A DNA stretch of 64,000 bases from Pantoea trifolii (GTDB lineage Bacteria > Pseudomonadota > Gammaproteobacteria > Enterobacterales > Enterobacteriaceae), in the NCBI RefSeq assembly GCF_024506435.1, contig NZ_JANIET010000001.1, positions 3,472,001 to 3,536,000 on the forward strand. Direction: 5' to 3'. The position numbers were made by a program, and so were the translations under genes. A model generated the notes under the pieces. The model searched no databases and had not been told where the DNA came from. It was given only the letters and a program-made list of their open reading frames with translations. Positions 46,682-56,007 of the stretch are shown here, piece by piece. Numbering within the stretch: the stretch's first letter is position 1; each line of letters opens with the position of its first letter.

Positions 46682-48385
46682 TCACAGGTGCATGCCGATA
46701 TACCGCTCATAACGCGCAAGCTTCACCCGCGTCAGATCCACCAGCACCAAACCATCGATACAATTATTGAAATCTGGATCGCTGCCGAAATCGATAAACT
46801 GCACGCCGCCCGGCTCGCACACCTCGGAATATTGCTTGTAAAGCGTGGGAATGGCAGTGCCGAGATTCGCCAGCAGATGCTTCAAGCGGCGTAAATCTTC
46901 GCTGTAGTTATCGCCGGTGAACTGCGCCAGCACTTCCGGCAGCGAGGCCGGATAAGGGCGGCGAGAGGTCGCCAGCGGCAGTTCGGTGGGGAAATACAGG
47001 CGATAGAACGCCACCAGCAGATCGCGCGCCGCCAGCGGCATGCCGCCCGAGATTGAGACCGGACCAAACAGATAGCGGGTTTCGGGATACCTGGCGATGT
47101 AGGCACCAATGCCCATCCACAAATAATCGAGGCCGCGTTTACCCCAATAGGCGGGCTGAATAAAACTGCGGCCCAGCTCCAGACCTTGATTGATGATCGG
47201 CAACATGCGCTCGTCGTAGTGGAACAGGCTATCGCTGTAGATGCCCTCCAGCCCGCGGCGCTCCAGCTGCTCAGCGCCGGGAATAAAGCGATAGGCACCG
47301 ACGATCTCCAGCGCATCGTCATCCCACAGAATCAGGTGATAGTAATCGTCATCGTATTTGTCGAGATCGCGACGTCGCCCGCTGCCCTCGCCTACTGCGC
47401 GGAACGCCACTTCGCGTAAACGTCCAAGCTCACGCAGCAACGGCACCCAGCTGGCGCCGTTGCGTCGCCACAGGTAGATCTGCTTGCCATCCGGCAGCGT
47501 GCCCAGTCGCTCGCTTTCCATCAGCGCTTTTTTCAGCTCGGCGCGATCTTCCGGACGCGCAATCGCCGCTTCGGTCGGGAACAGGCCGCGCCGCCCTTGT
47601 CCAATGCGATACAGATGTTTGCGTAGCCGCTTCGCCAGCTCTTTGCCCGGCGTGTGGCCATCATGCCAGTTGGCAAAGGGGATCTGCTCGCCGATGTGCA
47701 GCTTGATGCGCGTACCGCGCTGGCGAAACATTTCGCGTACCAGCATTAATAACGCCAGCGGCGAGGCTATTTTAGCGGCGGCGTAGAACGCCAGGCTGTT
47801 GCGCCCCACCACGTGCACCGGCACGATCGGCGCGCGAGCGCGGGCGGCGAGGCGTAAGAAACTGTGGTGCCAGTGACGATCGCGTACGCCACGGCTGGAA
47901 AGGCGCGACACTTCGCCCGCAGGGAAGATGATCAGTACACCCTGATTATCCAGATGCTGCTGCATATGCGTTAGCTGTTCGCGGCTGGTGCGGTTGCCCA
48001 TATTATCCACCGGCAGCATCATGTTGTTGATCGGTTCCAGCATCATCAACATGCGGTTAGCGACAATTTTCACATCACGCCGCACCTGCGAAACCGCCGC
48101 CAGCAGCGCCAGGCCATCCAGCGCACCAAGCGGATGATTAGCAACAATCACTACCGGCCCGCGCGTTGGGATCTGCTCCAAATCGCGTTCGCTCAGTTCA
48201 CAACGCACATCCAGGTGCTCCAGTACTTGCTCCACCATATCCACGCCTTTAAGGTGGCGATAGCGGGCGGCAAACGCCTGGAATTCATGTTCACGAACCG
48301 CCCATTTCAGGACGCTTTTTTGCCAGTTCGCCGGTTGATGGCCAGGCCAGTAAGTATCGAGAAGCTGATCAACTGAAAACATCAT
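46682..48385 (-). CDS. olsF: OlsF-like bifunctional ornithine-lipid acyltransferase
   Basis: A 567-residue two-domain enzyme. The N-terminal half (about 60-270) is a PlsC-type O-acyltransferase with VIVANHPLGALDG and IIFPAGEVSRLS. The C-terminal half (about 300-560) is an OlsB-type N-acyltransferase with HLILWDDDALEIVGAYRF and LELGRSFIQPAYW. This fusion is known from Serratia OlsF, which makes ornithine lipids in one polypeptide, the C-terminal part adding the first acyl chain. Such lipids replace phospholipids under phosphate limitation. It starts with MM; either ATG may be used. Confidence 0.85.
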   Translation of the reverse strand: MMFSVDQLLDTYWPGHQPANWQKSVLKWAVREHEFQAFAARYRHLKGVDMVEQVLEHLDVRCELSERDLEQIPTRGPVVIVANHPLGALDGLALLAAVSQVRRDVKIVANRMLMMLEPINNMMLPVDNMGNRTSREQLTHMQQHLDNQGVLIIFPAGEVSRLSSRGVRDRHWHHSFLRLAARARAPIVPVHVVGRNSLAFYAAAKIASPLALLMLVREMFRQRGTRIKLHIGEQIPFANWHDGHTPGKELAKRLRKHLYRIGQGRRGLFPTEAAIARPEDRAELKKALMESERLGTLPDGKQIYLWRRNGASWVPLLRELGRLREVAFRAVGEGSGRRRDLDKYDDDYYHLILWDDDALEIVGAYRFIPGAEQLERRGLEGIYSDSLFHYDERMLPIINQGLELGRSFIQPAYWGKRGLDYLWMGIGAYIARYPETRYLFGPVSISGGMPLAARDLLVAFYRLYFPTELPLATSRRPYPASLPEVLAQFTGDNYSEDLRRLKHLLANLGTAIPTLYKQYSEVCEPGGVQFIDFGSDPDFNNCIDGLVLVDLTRVKLARYERYIGMHL

Positions 48386-48659
48386 TCACCTTTTTATGCG
48401 CAGCGGTTTATCGCCTCGACGTTAAAACGGCTTGTTTTCAGATTTATGACTGCTCTACAGCCAGAGCGTAAAAAGCAGCAGCCTGCTTTGTTCTAACGCA
48501 TAAAAAACAGCAACTCACCTTAAAATCCTAAATTCAAGACATGGCTTAAAGCTTATTCTTAAGCAGCGTGAATTAATCTGGTCACACCACTATTTAGTGT
48601 TTAGTCATTGGTGTTTTAACTTTGCATTTATTTTTTATTTTCTCCTTTGGACTACACAT
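48386..48659. other. Divergent intergenic region
   Basis: About 270 bp between the olsF-like gene and the response regulator, increasingly A+T-rich toward the right. No Pho box or other known operator was recognised. Confidence 0.4.
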
Positions 48660-49280
48660 ATGATTCACTCAGTTTTTATTGTGGACGATCACCCATTAAT
48701 CTGTACGGGTATCCAGGCGCTGTTACAGTCATTTAACTACACCATTGTCGGAATAGCCGAAAAAGGCGATCTTTTGATTACTCAGCTTCATCAGTCACGC
48801 CCGGATGTCCTTTTACTCGATCTCACCATGCCAGGCCGCGCGGGAATTCCGCTAATTGCAGATATTAAGCGCGCCATGCCAGAGCAAAAAATCATTGTCT
48901 TTTCTGCTTCAGAAAGCCTTTTTTATCAACGCTGTTGCCTGCAACTGGGTGTGGAAGGATATGTTTACAAGCGCGGAGAGTTAGAGATGCTTCTTAGCGC
49001 AATTAAAGAGGTTGAGCGCGGAAACCGCTTTTATCCTGTCACGCATACGGCTGCAGACATGAATGAGTTCATTGAAAGTGAAAAATTGATGAGCCTCACA
49101 CGCCGGGAATTGATGGTATTAGTTAAGCTCGCATCAGGAATGAGTAATAAAGAGATTGCCTCCCAATTGCAGCTGAGCAGTAAAACTGTGAGTACTTATA
49201 AAATAAAAATCTTGCACAAGCTTGGATTGAAAGGGATAAGCGGGATTAATATGACAGCGAAGATCAACGAACTGGTGTAA
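48660..49280 (+). CDS. LuxR/NarL-type response regulator (orphan)
   Basis: A 206-residue regulator of the FixJ/NarL/RcsB class. The receiver (1-120) has VDDH, the phospho-acceptor in VLLLDLTMPGRAG and a conserved lysine in YVYKRGE. The C-terminal HTH (about 145-205) contains LTRRELMVLVKLASGMSNKE and LSSKTVSTYKIKIL. No kinase is adjacent. The ATG at 48660 gives the family start MIHSVFIVDDHP, though its ribosome site is weak. It is followed by the glycosyltransferase on the same strand. Confidence 0.88.
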   Translation: MIHSVFIVDDHPLICTGIQALLQSFNYTIVGIAEKGDLLITQLHQSRPDVLLLDLTMPGRAGIPLIADIKRAMPEQKIIVFSASESLFYQRCCLQLGVEGYVYKRGELEMLLSAIKEVERGNRFYPVTHTAADMNEFIESEKLMSLTRRELMVLVKLASGMSNKEIASQLQLSSKTVSTYKIKILHKLGLKGISGINMTAKINELV

Positions 49281-49365
49281 TCGATCGGTGCTCTTTTGAA
49301 CCCTGCCACTTAAGTTTTTTCACAGCGTGTCGCCTAAGCTTTTCATGCCACTCAGGAGACACGAA

Positions 49366-50133
49366 ATGATTATTTACACCTATTGGGTTGACCTGCCAGG
49401 GAAAACCAAACCGGCCTATCTTAATTTATGTATGAAGAGTTGGAAAAACAACATCCCCAACCTGGAAATAAAAATCATTAATCATAAAAATATCTATGAT
49501 TTCATACCTAAAAAGATACTGCCGCCGGTTTTCTTCCAGTTCTCTTTAGCAATGCAATCAGACATGGTTTCAGCATGGGTATTAACCATGTTAGGCGGTG
49601 TTTTTATTGATGCCGACACCATAATCACAAAAAACATCAGTGATATGAATTTTCTCAAAGGGGATAAACTGTATACTTTTGGCTATCCAGCATCGCGAGG
49701 CATTCATCTTGCCGTGTTATCTGCTAATAAAAGAAACAAACTGACTGCCGCGTGGTTCATGGGGATCATCGCGCGTCTTAATAACATTAGAGGCGAAATT
49801 TCATGGAACTATGTCGGCAACGGCATTTTAGATCCCCTGATCAAAAGTGGTGAGTATGATGATTACCTTCATATTCTGGATGCCGTTGAAGAGGGAAATA
49901 TTTTAGAGGCCAGGCAACCTGAGAAAGAGCCATGGGAACGCTATTTGTCATACTATTTCATGCCAAAATCGCAGAAGGATTTTTCCAGCGAACTGGCAAA
50001 GTGTAAATGTGGCATTATTTCACTGCATAATTCATGGACACCAGAAGTCTTCAAAGATTTCTCTGAAGAGAAAATTACAAGCATGAAAAATGATTACTTG
50101 CTTCCTTATATTCTGATGGAAGCGAATAGCTAG
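49366..50133 (+). CDS. GT32-like glycosyltransferase (DxD sugar transferase)
   Basis: A 255-residue cytoplasmic enzyme with the start IIYTYWVDLPGKTKPAYLNL, and the catalytic DxD motif in GGVFIDADTIITKN preceded by QSDMVSAWVLTMLGG. This is the pattern of capsule/LPS-type glycosyltransferases with a DxD (GT32-like). Base composition is clearly A+T-richer than the surroundings, suggesting lateral transfer. AGGAGA precedes the ATG. It follows the orphan regulator by 85 bp. Confidence 0.8.
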   Translation: MIIYTYWVDLPGKTKPAYLNLCMKSWKNNIPNLEIKIINHKNIYDFIPKKILPPVFFQFSLAMQSDMVSAWVLTMLGGVFIDADTIITKNISDMNFLKGDKLYTFGYPASRGIHLAVLSANKRNKLTAAWFMGIIARLNNIRGEISWNYVGNGILDPLIKSGEYDDYLHILDAVEEGNILEARQPEKEPWERYLSYYFMPKSQKDFSSELAKCKCGIISLHNSWTPEVFKDFSEEKITSMKNDYLLPYILMEANS

Positions 50134-50176
50134 ATATAACGTAATAATATCCAGCTTCGCTTTCATAACGCTCAGC

Positions 50177-50881
50177 TTATAGCTTCAACGGAGGCAGTTG
50201 CGAAAAAACGCTCAGCAGCCCTTTACTCCACAGCTGACGAATTTGTGAAAAATAGGGATGGTGCTCGGTGATGTGATATTGCTCGCTGTCGCTGAAACTG
50301 TCAGTACGGTAGACCATCACATCCAGCGGTAAACCCACTGAAATATTACTCGCCAGCGTCGAATCCATCGAAATCAGCGCACACTGCATCGCCTGACTCA
50401 GCGGCGTTTCATAGCGCAGCACGCGGTCAATAATCGGTTTACCGTACTTACTCTCACCAATCTGAAAATAAGGCGTATCGACGCTGGCTTCGATGAAGTT
50501 GCCCTGCGGATAGATCTGGAATAGACGCGGCTCCTCACCACGAATCTGCCCGCCCAGCAGCAGCGTGCCGCCAAACTCCTCGCCATCGCGCTTGATCACC
50601 TCGCGCAGCGTTTCACCCACCATCAGCGCGATGTCATACAGCGATCGCCCATTGAGCAAATTCGGTTGATCGCTATCGCCGTTGTTGCGTCGCAGCAGGC
50701 TCAGCACGCTCTGCGTGGTGGCCAGATTGCCGGCGCTTTGCAGCACCAACGTGCGTTCATCATCGACCTGAAATACATGCAATTTACGGAACGAGGAAAT
50801 ATGATCGACGCCCGCATTGGTGCGTGAATCGGATACAAAAATCATCCCTGACGATAAACGCATTGCCACACAATAAGTCAT
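50177..50881 (-). CDS. anbu: Anbu (ancestral beta-subunit) proteasome-like protease
   Basis: A 234-residue Ntn-hydrolase. After removal of Met, Thr1 is the expected nucleophile (MTYCVAMRLSSGMIFVSDSR), Asp17 and a Lys at 32 fit the catalytic set. The middle LQSAGNLATTQSVLSLLRR is typical of the beta-fold. The start at 50881 exposes this threonine; an ATG two codons earlier would bury it. Anbu assembles rings without a known ATPase. It is the last gene of an operon with transglutaminase-like, alpha-E and ATP-grasp genes, the known Anbu genomic context. Confidence 0.9.
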   Translation of the reverse strand: MTYCVAMRLSSGMIFVSDSRTNAGVDHISSFRKLHVFQVDDERTLVLQSAGNLATTQSVLSLLRRNNGDSDQPNLLNGRSLYDIALMVGETLREVIKRDGEEFGGTLLLGGQIRGEEPRLFQIYPQGNFIEASVDTPYFQIGESKYGKPIIDRVLRYETPLSQAMQCALISMDSTLASNISVGLPLDVMVYRTDSFSDSEQYHITEHHPYFSQIRQLWSKGLLSVFSQLPPLKL

Positions 50882-50898
50882 AGTCACGCCTGTTCTGA

Positions 50899-51699
50899 TT
50901 ACTGCTGCGCATGCACCTGAAGCACCGCAGCCACCGCCAGCATATCTTCACCGCCGCCGCCCAGCCGCATACCGCGCACCGGACACGCATCGAGATAATC
51001 CACACCGACCGCCAGACGTAAATGCTGGCGCGTGCTGCGAGTATTATTGGTGATATCAAAGCTGTGCCAACTGCCATCCAGCCAGGCTTCAACCCAGGCG
51101 TGAGTGGCGACGTGCTCAACGTTTTCAGTATAGAGATAGCCGCTCACATAGCGCGCCGGAATCCCCAGACTACGACAGCAGGCGAGAAACACGTGACTGT
51201 GATCCTGGCAAACGCCGCTGCCGGCGGCAAATACTTTCGTGGCGGCATCAGTAACCAACGTGCTGCCCGGACGATACGGCATCTTCAGCAGCAGTTCATC
51301 CATGAGTTTTTCCAGGCTGGCCAGCGGTTTTTCCGGTCGCCAGTAGCGCTTGGCGAACTCACGGATCTCACCGTCCGGCTGCGTCAGCGGCGATGAGCGC
51401 AGAAACACCAACGGCGACAATAATGATTCCGGATCGGGTGCCCATTCGCCATCATCAAGGATCTCCACCACGCCACGCGCGGCGATATCCAGCTGCTGAT
51501 GCGGCGTATCTAGCGTCAGCACATGCATCACATTGCCGTATGCATCCTGCGTGCAGGTGGCTTCACACGGCAGCTCGAGCTCCCACGAGAGTATCTGCTG
51601 ATGCACCGAATTTTGCGGCGTCAGGCGCAGATATTGGGTGCTGAGTGTCACCTGATGTTCATAGGCGTAACGGGTTTTATGCTCGATGTTCAGTCTCAT
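50899..51699 (-). CDS. Transglutaminase-like cysteine protease of the Anbu operon
   Basis: A 266-residue protein. The N-terminal beta-sandwich (MRLNIEHKTRYAYEHQVTLS, about 1-80) is the DUF/bacterial transglutaminase N-region. The catalytic triad is in AGSGVCQDHSHVFLACCRSLG (Cys), ATHAWVEAWLDGSWHSFDIT (His, Asp). It overlaps the alpha-E gene by 4 bp. In published analyses of Anbu loci it is proposed to act on peptides or amide bonds made by the neighbouring amidoligase-like enzyme. Confidence 0.9.
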   Translation of the reverse strand: MRLNIEHKTRYAYEHQVTLSTQYLRLTPQNSVHQQILSWELELPCEATCTQDAYGNVMHVLTLDTPHQQLDIAARGVVEILDDGEWAPDPESLLSPLVFLRSSPLTQPDGEIREFAKRYWRPEKPLASLEKLMDELLLKMPYRPGSTLVTDAATKVFAAGSGVCQDHSHVFLACCRSLGIPARYVSGYLYTENVEHVATHAWVEAWLDGSWHSFDITNNTRSTRQHLRLAVGVDYLDACPVRGMRLGGGGEDMLAVAAVLQVHAQQ

Positions 51700-52625
51700 T
51701 TCGCCTCCAGATAGGTGTGATTGATGCTGTCGGCCAGCGCATTCAGGCGCGTCAGGAATGCATTGAGCCAGTGATACAAGCCTTCCTGAGTCAGGCTTTC
51801 CCAGGTACTGAAGCGCATTTCGGCCAGCAGCACGGTGATCAAATAGCGCGGGCGATCTTCGCCGCTGCTGCCGATGTTCTCTAACTGTGTGGCGATCTCA
51901 TCAATACAGGAGTGCAGCGATCGCGGACTTTCACTGCGCAGGATCAGCATCTCATTCACCAGATCGGGCAACAGCTGCTGCTTGAAGATGGCGTTGTAAG
52001 CTTCACGCGCTGAAACCGCGCGCAGCAAGGTGTCGAGGCAATAATATTCGCGTACCGAATCCGACTGCTGCTCCAGCAATTGCTGATTCACACTCAGCAA
52101 ACGCGCAGTGCCGTCGCTGCGCTCCATCAGCGTGCCAATGCGGATAAAACTCATCGCATCGCCGCGCAGCAAGGTGCCGAACATCGCGCCACGAAACAGG
52201 TGCGAACGCTCTTTCACCCAATCGAAAAAGGTGTCGGCGTTAGCGCTGGTAATACCGCGTCGCCGCGTGTTACGCATCTCAATCCACGTCGAGTTGATGC
52301 TCTCCCACACTTCCGACGACAAGCTGCCGCGCACCGCATGCGCGTTGTTCCACGCCTCCTGCCAGCAGCTGAAGATGCTGCACGGATTGCGGTCATCGAG
52401 CGCGAAGAAGTTGAACAACTGCGGCATGGTGCAGCGGCCATTCAGGGTTTCAAACAGTTCACGTGTGCCGGTGAGATTGAGCGGCAGCAGCAGCTCATCG
52501 CCCTGGCTGCCGCGCACCGGCATTAATGACAAACGGTTGGTCACGTCCAACACGCGTGCGAGTTGTTCTGCGCGTTCGAGATAGCGCGCCATCCAATAAA
52601 GGCCACTGGCCGTGCGGCTTAGCAT
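51696..52625 (-). CDS. Alpha-E domain protein (DUF403)
   Basis: A 309-residue all-helical protein beginning MLSRTASGLYWMARYLERAEQLARVLD, the conserved opening of alpha-E proteins, and rich in E/R-containing helices. Its own activity is unknown. It overlaps both flanking genes (7 and 4 bp), so all three are translationally coupled. Confidence 0.9.
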   Translation of the reverse strand: MLSRTASGLYWMARYLERAEQLARVLDVTNRLSLMPVRGSQGDELLLPLNLTGTRELFETLNGRCTMPQLFNFFALDDRNPCSIFSCWQEAWNNAHAVRGSLSSEVWESINSTWIEMRNTRRRGITSANADTFFDWVKERSHLFRGAMFGTLLRGDAMSFIRIGTLMERSDGTARLLSVNQQLLEQQSDSVREYYCLDTLLRAVSAREAYNAIFKQQLLPDLVNEMLILRSESPRSLHSCIDEIATQLENIGSSGEDRPRYLITVLLAEMRFSTWESLTQEGLYHWLNAFLTRLNALADSINHTYLEAK

Positions 52626-54058
52626 GATGCGTCATCCTCCAGAACCCACGTGTCCTTGGTGCCGCCGCCCTGCGACGAATTCACCACCAGCGAACCTTCG
52701 TTCAGCGCCACGCGGGTTAAACCGCCGGGCACCAGACGAATATCCGCGCCGCACAGCGCAAACGGACGCAGATCGATATGGCGTGGCGCGAGGCCGTTGT
52801 CGATAAAGGTCGGGCACGTCGAGAGCGACAGCGTGTCCTGCGCGATGTAGTTTTCCGGCCGCGCTTTGAGGCGATCGCGGAAATCACTCAGCTCCTGCTG
52901 GCTCGCCACCGGTCCAATCAACATGCCGTAACCGCCCGCGCCGTGTACCTCTTTCACCACCATTTTCGCCAGATTAGCCAGCACATAGGTAAGATCCTGC
53001 GGTTTGCGGCATTGCCAGGTTGGGACGTTATTGAGGATCGGATCTTCATCGAGGTAGAAGCGGATCATGTCCGGCACATACGGGTAGATCGATTTGTCAT
53101 CGGCGACGCCGGTGCCGATCGCGTTCGCCAGCACCACGTTGCCAGATCGATATACCGATAATAAGCCCGGCACGCCGAGCATAGAATCCGGGCGGAATGC
53201 CAGTGGATCGAGGAAGGCATCATCCACGCGACGATAGATCACATCGACTTTGCAGGGCCCGGCGGTGGTACGCATCATCACTGCGCCATCTTTCACAAAC
53301 AGATCGGCGCTCTCCACCAGCTCAACGCCCATCTGCTGCGCAAGGAAGCTATGTTCAAAATAGGCGCTGTTAAAGCGGCCCGGCGTCAGCACCACCACCA
53401 CCGGATCGTTGACCGGCGAGCTTTCCCGCAGGGTTTGCAGCAGATGCGAGGGATAGCGCTCAACCGGCGCGATGTGCTGCCCGGCGAACAACTCCGGATA
53501 GAGGCGCATCATCATCTTGCGGTTCTCCAGCATGTAGGAGACGCCAGACGGGGTGCGCAGATTGTCCTCCAGCACGTAATATTCGCCATCGTTATTGCGC
53601 ACCATATCCACGCCGACAATATGCGCGTAGATATTGCGATGCAGATCGACGCCTTGCATACAGGGCTGATATTGATCGTTCACCAGCACCTGTTCGGCAG
53701 GCACGATGCCCGCTTTGAGGATCAGTTGCTGATGATAGATATCGTGCAGGAAGGCGTTGAGGGCTTGCACGCGCTGGCGAATGCCGCGATCGAGCATCGC
53801 CCACTCGCTGGCAGGAATGATGCGCGGCACGCTGTCGAAAGGAATTAAACGTTCCGCGCCGCCATCATCACCGTAAACGTTGAAGGTGATGCCGACGCGA
53901 TGAAACAGCAGTTCCGCCTCTTCACGCTTGCGCGCTACGGCATCGACGTCCGCCTGTTGTAACCATTCCCAGTATTGCTGGTAGTGAGCGCGGTGTTGGC
54001 CATCGCTCAACAACATCTCATCATAGAAGTGCGATGCTATCTGGTAGCTTTCTTTCAT
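52619..54058 (-). CDS. Circularly permuted ATP-grasp protein (DUF404/407)
   Basis: A 479-residue ATP-grasp enzyme of the circularly permuted type. Characteristic stretches are GGAERLIPFDSVPRIIPASEW, DMVRNNDGEYYVLEDNLRTP, GVSYMLENRKMMMRL, VVVLTPGRFNSAYFEH and VVKEVHGAGGYGMLIGP, which carry the nucleotide and metal contacts. It probably makes amide or peptide bonds using ATP. First gene of the four-gene Anbu operon. Confidence 0.92.
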   Translation of the reverse strand: MKESYQIASHFYDEMLLSDGQHRAHYQQYWEWLQQADVDAVARKREEAELLFHRVGITFNVYGDDGGAERLIPFDSVPRIIPASEWAMLDRGIRQRVQALNAFLHDIYHQQLILKAGIVPAEQVLVNDQYQPCMQGVDLHRNIYAHIVGVDMVRNNDGEYYVLEDNLRTPSGVSYMLENRKMMMRLYPELFAGQHIAPVERYPSHLLQTLRESSPVNDPVVVVLTPGRFNSAYFEHSFLAQQMGVELVESADLFVKDGAVMMRTTAGPCKVDVIYRRVDDAFLDPLAFRPDSMLGVPGLLSVYRSGNVVLANAIGTGVADDKSIYPYVPDMIRFYLDEDPILNNVPTWQCRKPQDLTYVLANLAKMVVKEVHGAGGYGMLIGPVASQQELSDFRDRLKARPENYIAQDTLSLSTCPTFIDNGLAPRHIDLRPFALCGADIRLVPGGLTRVALNEGSLVVNSSQGGGTKDTWVLEDDASC

Positions 54059-54168
54059 GATTTACCCGGCGCTTGTCTAGAGATATTTCTCTCCTGCACA
54101 AACTGTGCCAGAGGCTTGCCCCCGGCATGTCACACGCGCCGCGTCTACGGAAATGGCTGTTATGCACT

Positions 54169-54783
54169 TTACTGGTGCATCAGCTGCTGCGCGATTGGCA
54201 GCCAGATCTCCGTCATCGCGCCTTCGCCACCGGTAAAGGGATCGCGGTGCGGCAGGGGAACATGCTGGATCGTCTCCTTCGACGCACGTAAACGCGACGG
54301 CTCATCACGCACGGTTTCCGGGGACATGCCTTCAGGATAGGCGCCAACGGTGAAAAAATCCTCTGAGGCAAAGACCTGTTTGTGGCCAACGCCTGCGGGG
54401 ATCAACACCGCGTCGCCTTCGCGCAACGTCACCATGCGACCGCTGTCGCCGCCGAACAGTACTTCCGCCCAACCGGCAGCGACGCCCAGCACTTCATGGG
54501 TGTTCGGATGGTAATGCGTATACGGGAAAATCGGCGCACGCCACGCGGCAGGCCAACCGTTGCGGGTAAAGGTGGTTTCAAACCAGACGGCGCTGTCTTC
54601 GGTGGGATTTTCAGCGTCATACGGCACGATGCCAGGCCAGATGATCAACGGTAACGGGCTGTTGGGCACGCCGCCGGAGGGCAGCGACAGCATCAAATGT
54701 TGCGGATTGCTGGAGGATCCAGCAGAAAAGGTGCCGGCGGCGAAAGACATCAGTAACAGCAGGCTGGAGTGGTTGGCAGTCAT
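54169..54783 (-). CDS. Cupin-domain protein with signal peptide
   Basis: A 204-residue precursor. The first 25 residues (MTANHSSLLLLMSFAAGTFS) are a likely Sec signal peptide. The cupin motifs are HYHPNTHEVLGVAAGWAEVLFGG and GDAVLIPAGVGHKQV, with His/Glu metal ligands; the family is related to YjlB. The ATG at 54783 is preferred over an upstream one at 54864. A ribosome site AGAAAGAG is weak. Function unknown. Confidence 0.8.
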   Translation of the reverse strand: MTANHSSLLLLMSFAAGTFSAGSSSNPQHLMLSLPSGGVPNSPLPLIIWPGIVPYDAENPTEDSAVWFETTFTRNGWPAAWRAPIFPYTHYHPNTHEVLGVAAGWAEVLFGGDSGRMVTLREGDAVLIPAGVGHKQVFASEDFFTVGAYPEGMSPETVRDEPSRLRASKETIQHVPLPHRDPFTGGEGAMTEIWLPIAQQLMHQ

Positions 54784-54937
54784 ACTCTTTCTCCGGTTAA
54801 TCACGATGCTTAATTGTGGCTTACCAAAGCGGCATTGCAATGTGCGCCCGGCGACAAAATTCACAAAAAAGAATGATTTAGCTAACTAAAGCCAAATTTA
54901 TTGGTAACATTTTTAACATCGCGTGCGGGAAATGAGT

Positions 54938-54957
54938 GGTCGCCATGAATGGCGACC
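54938..54957. repeat. Dispersed 20-bp palindrome, copy 5
   Basis: GGTCGCCATGAATGGCGACC followed by CTACGA, first of two copies that face each other 27 bp apart. Confidence 0.9.
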
Positions 54958-54984
54958 CTACGATGCATTATCACGATTTTGTAG

Positions 54985-55004
54985 GGTCGCCATTTATGGT
55001 GACC
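54985..55004. repeat. Dispersed 20-bp palindrome, copy 6 (inverted partner of copy 5)
   Basis: GGTCGCCATTTATGGTGACC with one mismatch, preceded by GTAG, the reverse complement of the tail of copy 5. The pair makes a larger inverted repeat (54938-55004). Confidence 0.85.
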
Positions 55005-55032
55005 CGGCCGCAAAGTGCAGGAATTTTAGGCG

Positions 55033-55061
55033 AAAAAAAACCGGTGGATTTCGCCACCGGC
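55033..55061 (-). terminator. Terminator of lafU
   Basis: CCGGTGG (55041-55047) / CCACCGG (55054-55060) stem, followed on the minus strand by T8. It is 35 bp after the lafU stop. Confidence 0.85.
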
Positions 55062-55095
55062 CGAATCAAAAAAACGATTCAAAGGCACTGACAGG

Positions 55096-56007
55096 TTATC
55101 GCAGGCGCTCAGCGATGGGCTTCACAACGTTCTCCCCTTCGCGGCCATAAAATTGGAATAAGGTTTCAGCAGCGGCATCGGTTAACACCAGAATTTCGAT
55201 GCGACGATTGCGCGCACTCATCGGATCGTCTCGATCGCGTGGCATACGTGATGCCATGGCATTAACCTGCAATACACGCGCACTCTCTAATCCGCCACGC
55301 TCCAGCGCACGGCGCGCCGCCAGCGCGCGATCGCCAGACAGGTTCCAGTTGTTGTAGGAGGCTTGGCCGCTATATTTCGCAGCATCGGTATGACCGCTGA
55401 TCATGATTTTGTTGTCGATACGGTTAAACACCGGACCGAGTTCGGTCAGCAATTTCTGGAAGAACGGGGTTAACACCGCGCTCCCACGTGGGAACATCAT
55501 GCGATCCTGATCGTCCTGAATCAGAATGCGCAGCCCCTGTGGCAAGGTTTCCAGCATCAGATAATTTTGCGCGTTATAGCTGTTGATCATCCGTTGCAGC
55601 TGGCTATGTAACAGCGCCAGTTCCGCATCCGAACGCGACAGCACACTGTCTAAATCTTCCTGCGGTTGGTTGCCCGCGTTCAGGCTGATGTCATCCTGAG
55701 ATGAACTGACGGTCGCAGCTTGCGTCGGCGGAGAAACCGCCATGGTTTCGCCAATGATCGCCGATGAGCCCGCGCTCTCAACATCAAAGGGATTGAAGTT
55801 GGTCCCAGTAAAAACGGAAGTGCCGTTCAATTGCGCGACGATCTCTTTACGTTCCTCTTCGCTCACCGCGCCCATAATCCACAGCACCATAAACAACGCC
55901 ATCATCGCCAACGTAAAGTCGGCAAACGCCACTTTCCACGCGCCGCCATGATGCGCATGGTGCGCCTTTTTGCCGCCGCGTTTGATGATCAACTTTGTGG
56001 TGGTCAC
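55096..56007 (-). CDS. lafU: LafU-like flagellar motor (MotB-family) protein, Flag-2 remnant
   Basis: A 303-residue MotB-type stator protein of the lateral (Flag-2) system. A basic start (IIKRGGKKAHHAHHGGAWKV) leads to one membrane helix with the proton-channel region AFADFTLAMMALFMVLWIM, and a C-terminal OmpA-like peptidoglycan-binding domain (about 180-290; ISGHTDAAKYSG, LSGDRALAARRAL, RNRRIEILVL). The aspartate in AFADF is the conserved ion-channel acid. The 5' end abuts the lfhA remnant; the GTG at 56007 lies in lfhA-derived sequence, so the natural start is probably lost or replaced. Confidence 0.8.
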   Translation of the reverse strand: MTTTKLIIKRGGKKAHHAHHGGAWKVAFADFTLAMMALFMVLWIMGAVSEEERKEIVAQLNGTSVFTGTNFNPFDVESAGSSAIIGETMAVSPPTQAATVSSSQDDISLNAGNQPQEDLDSVLSRSDAELALLHSQLQRMINSYNAQNYLMLETLPQGLRILIQDDQDRMMFPRGSAVLTPFFQKLLTELGPVFNRIDNKIMISGHTDAAKYSGQASYNNWNLSGDRALAARRALERGGLESARVLQVNAMASRMPRDRDDPMSARNRRIEILVLTDAAAETLFQFYGREGENVVKPIAERLR

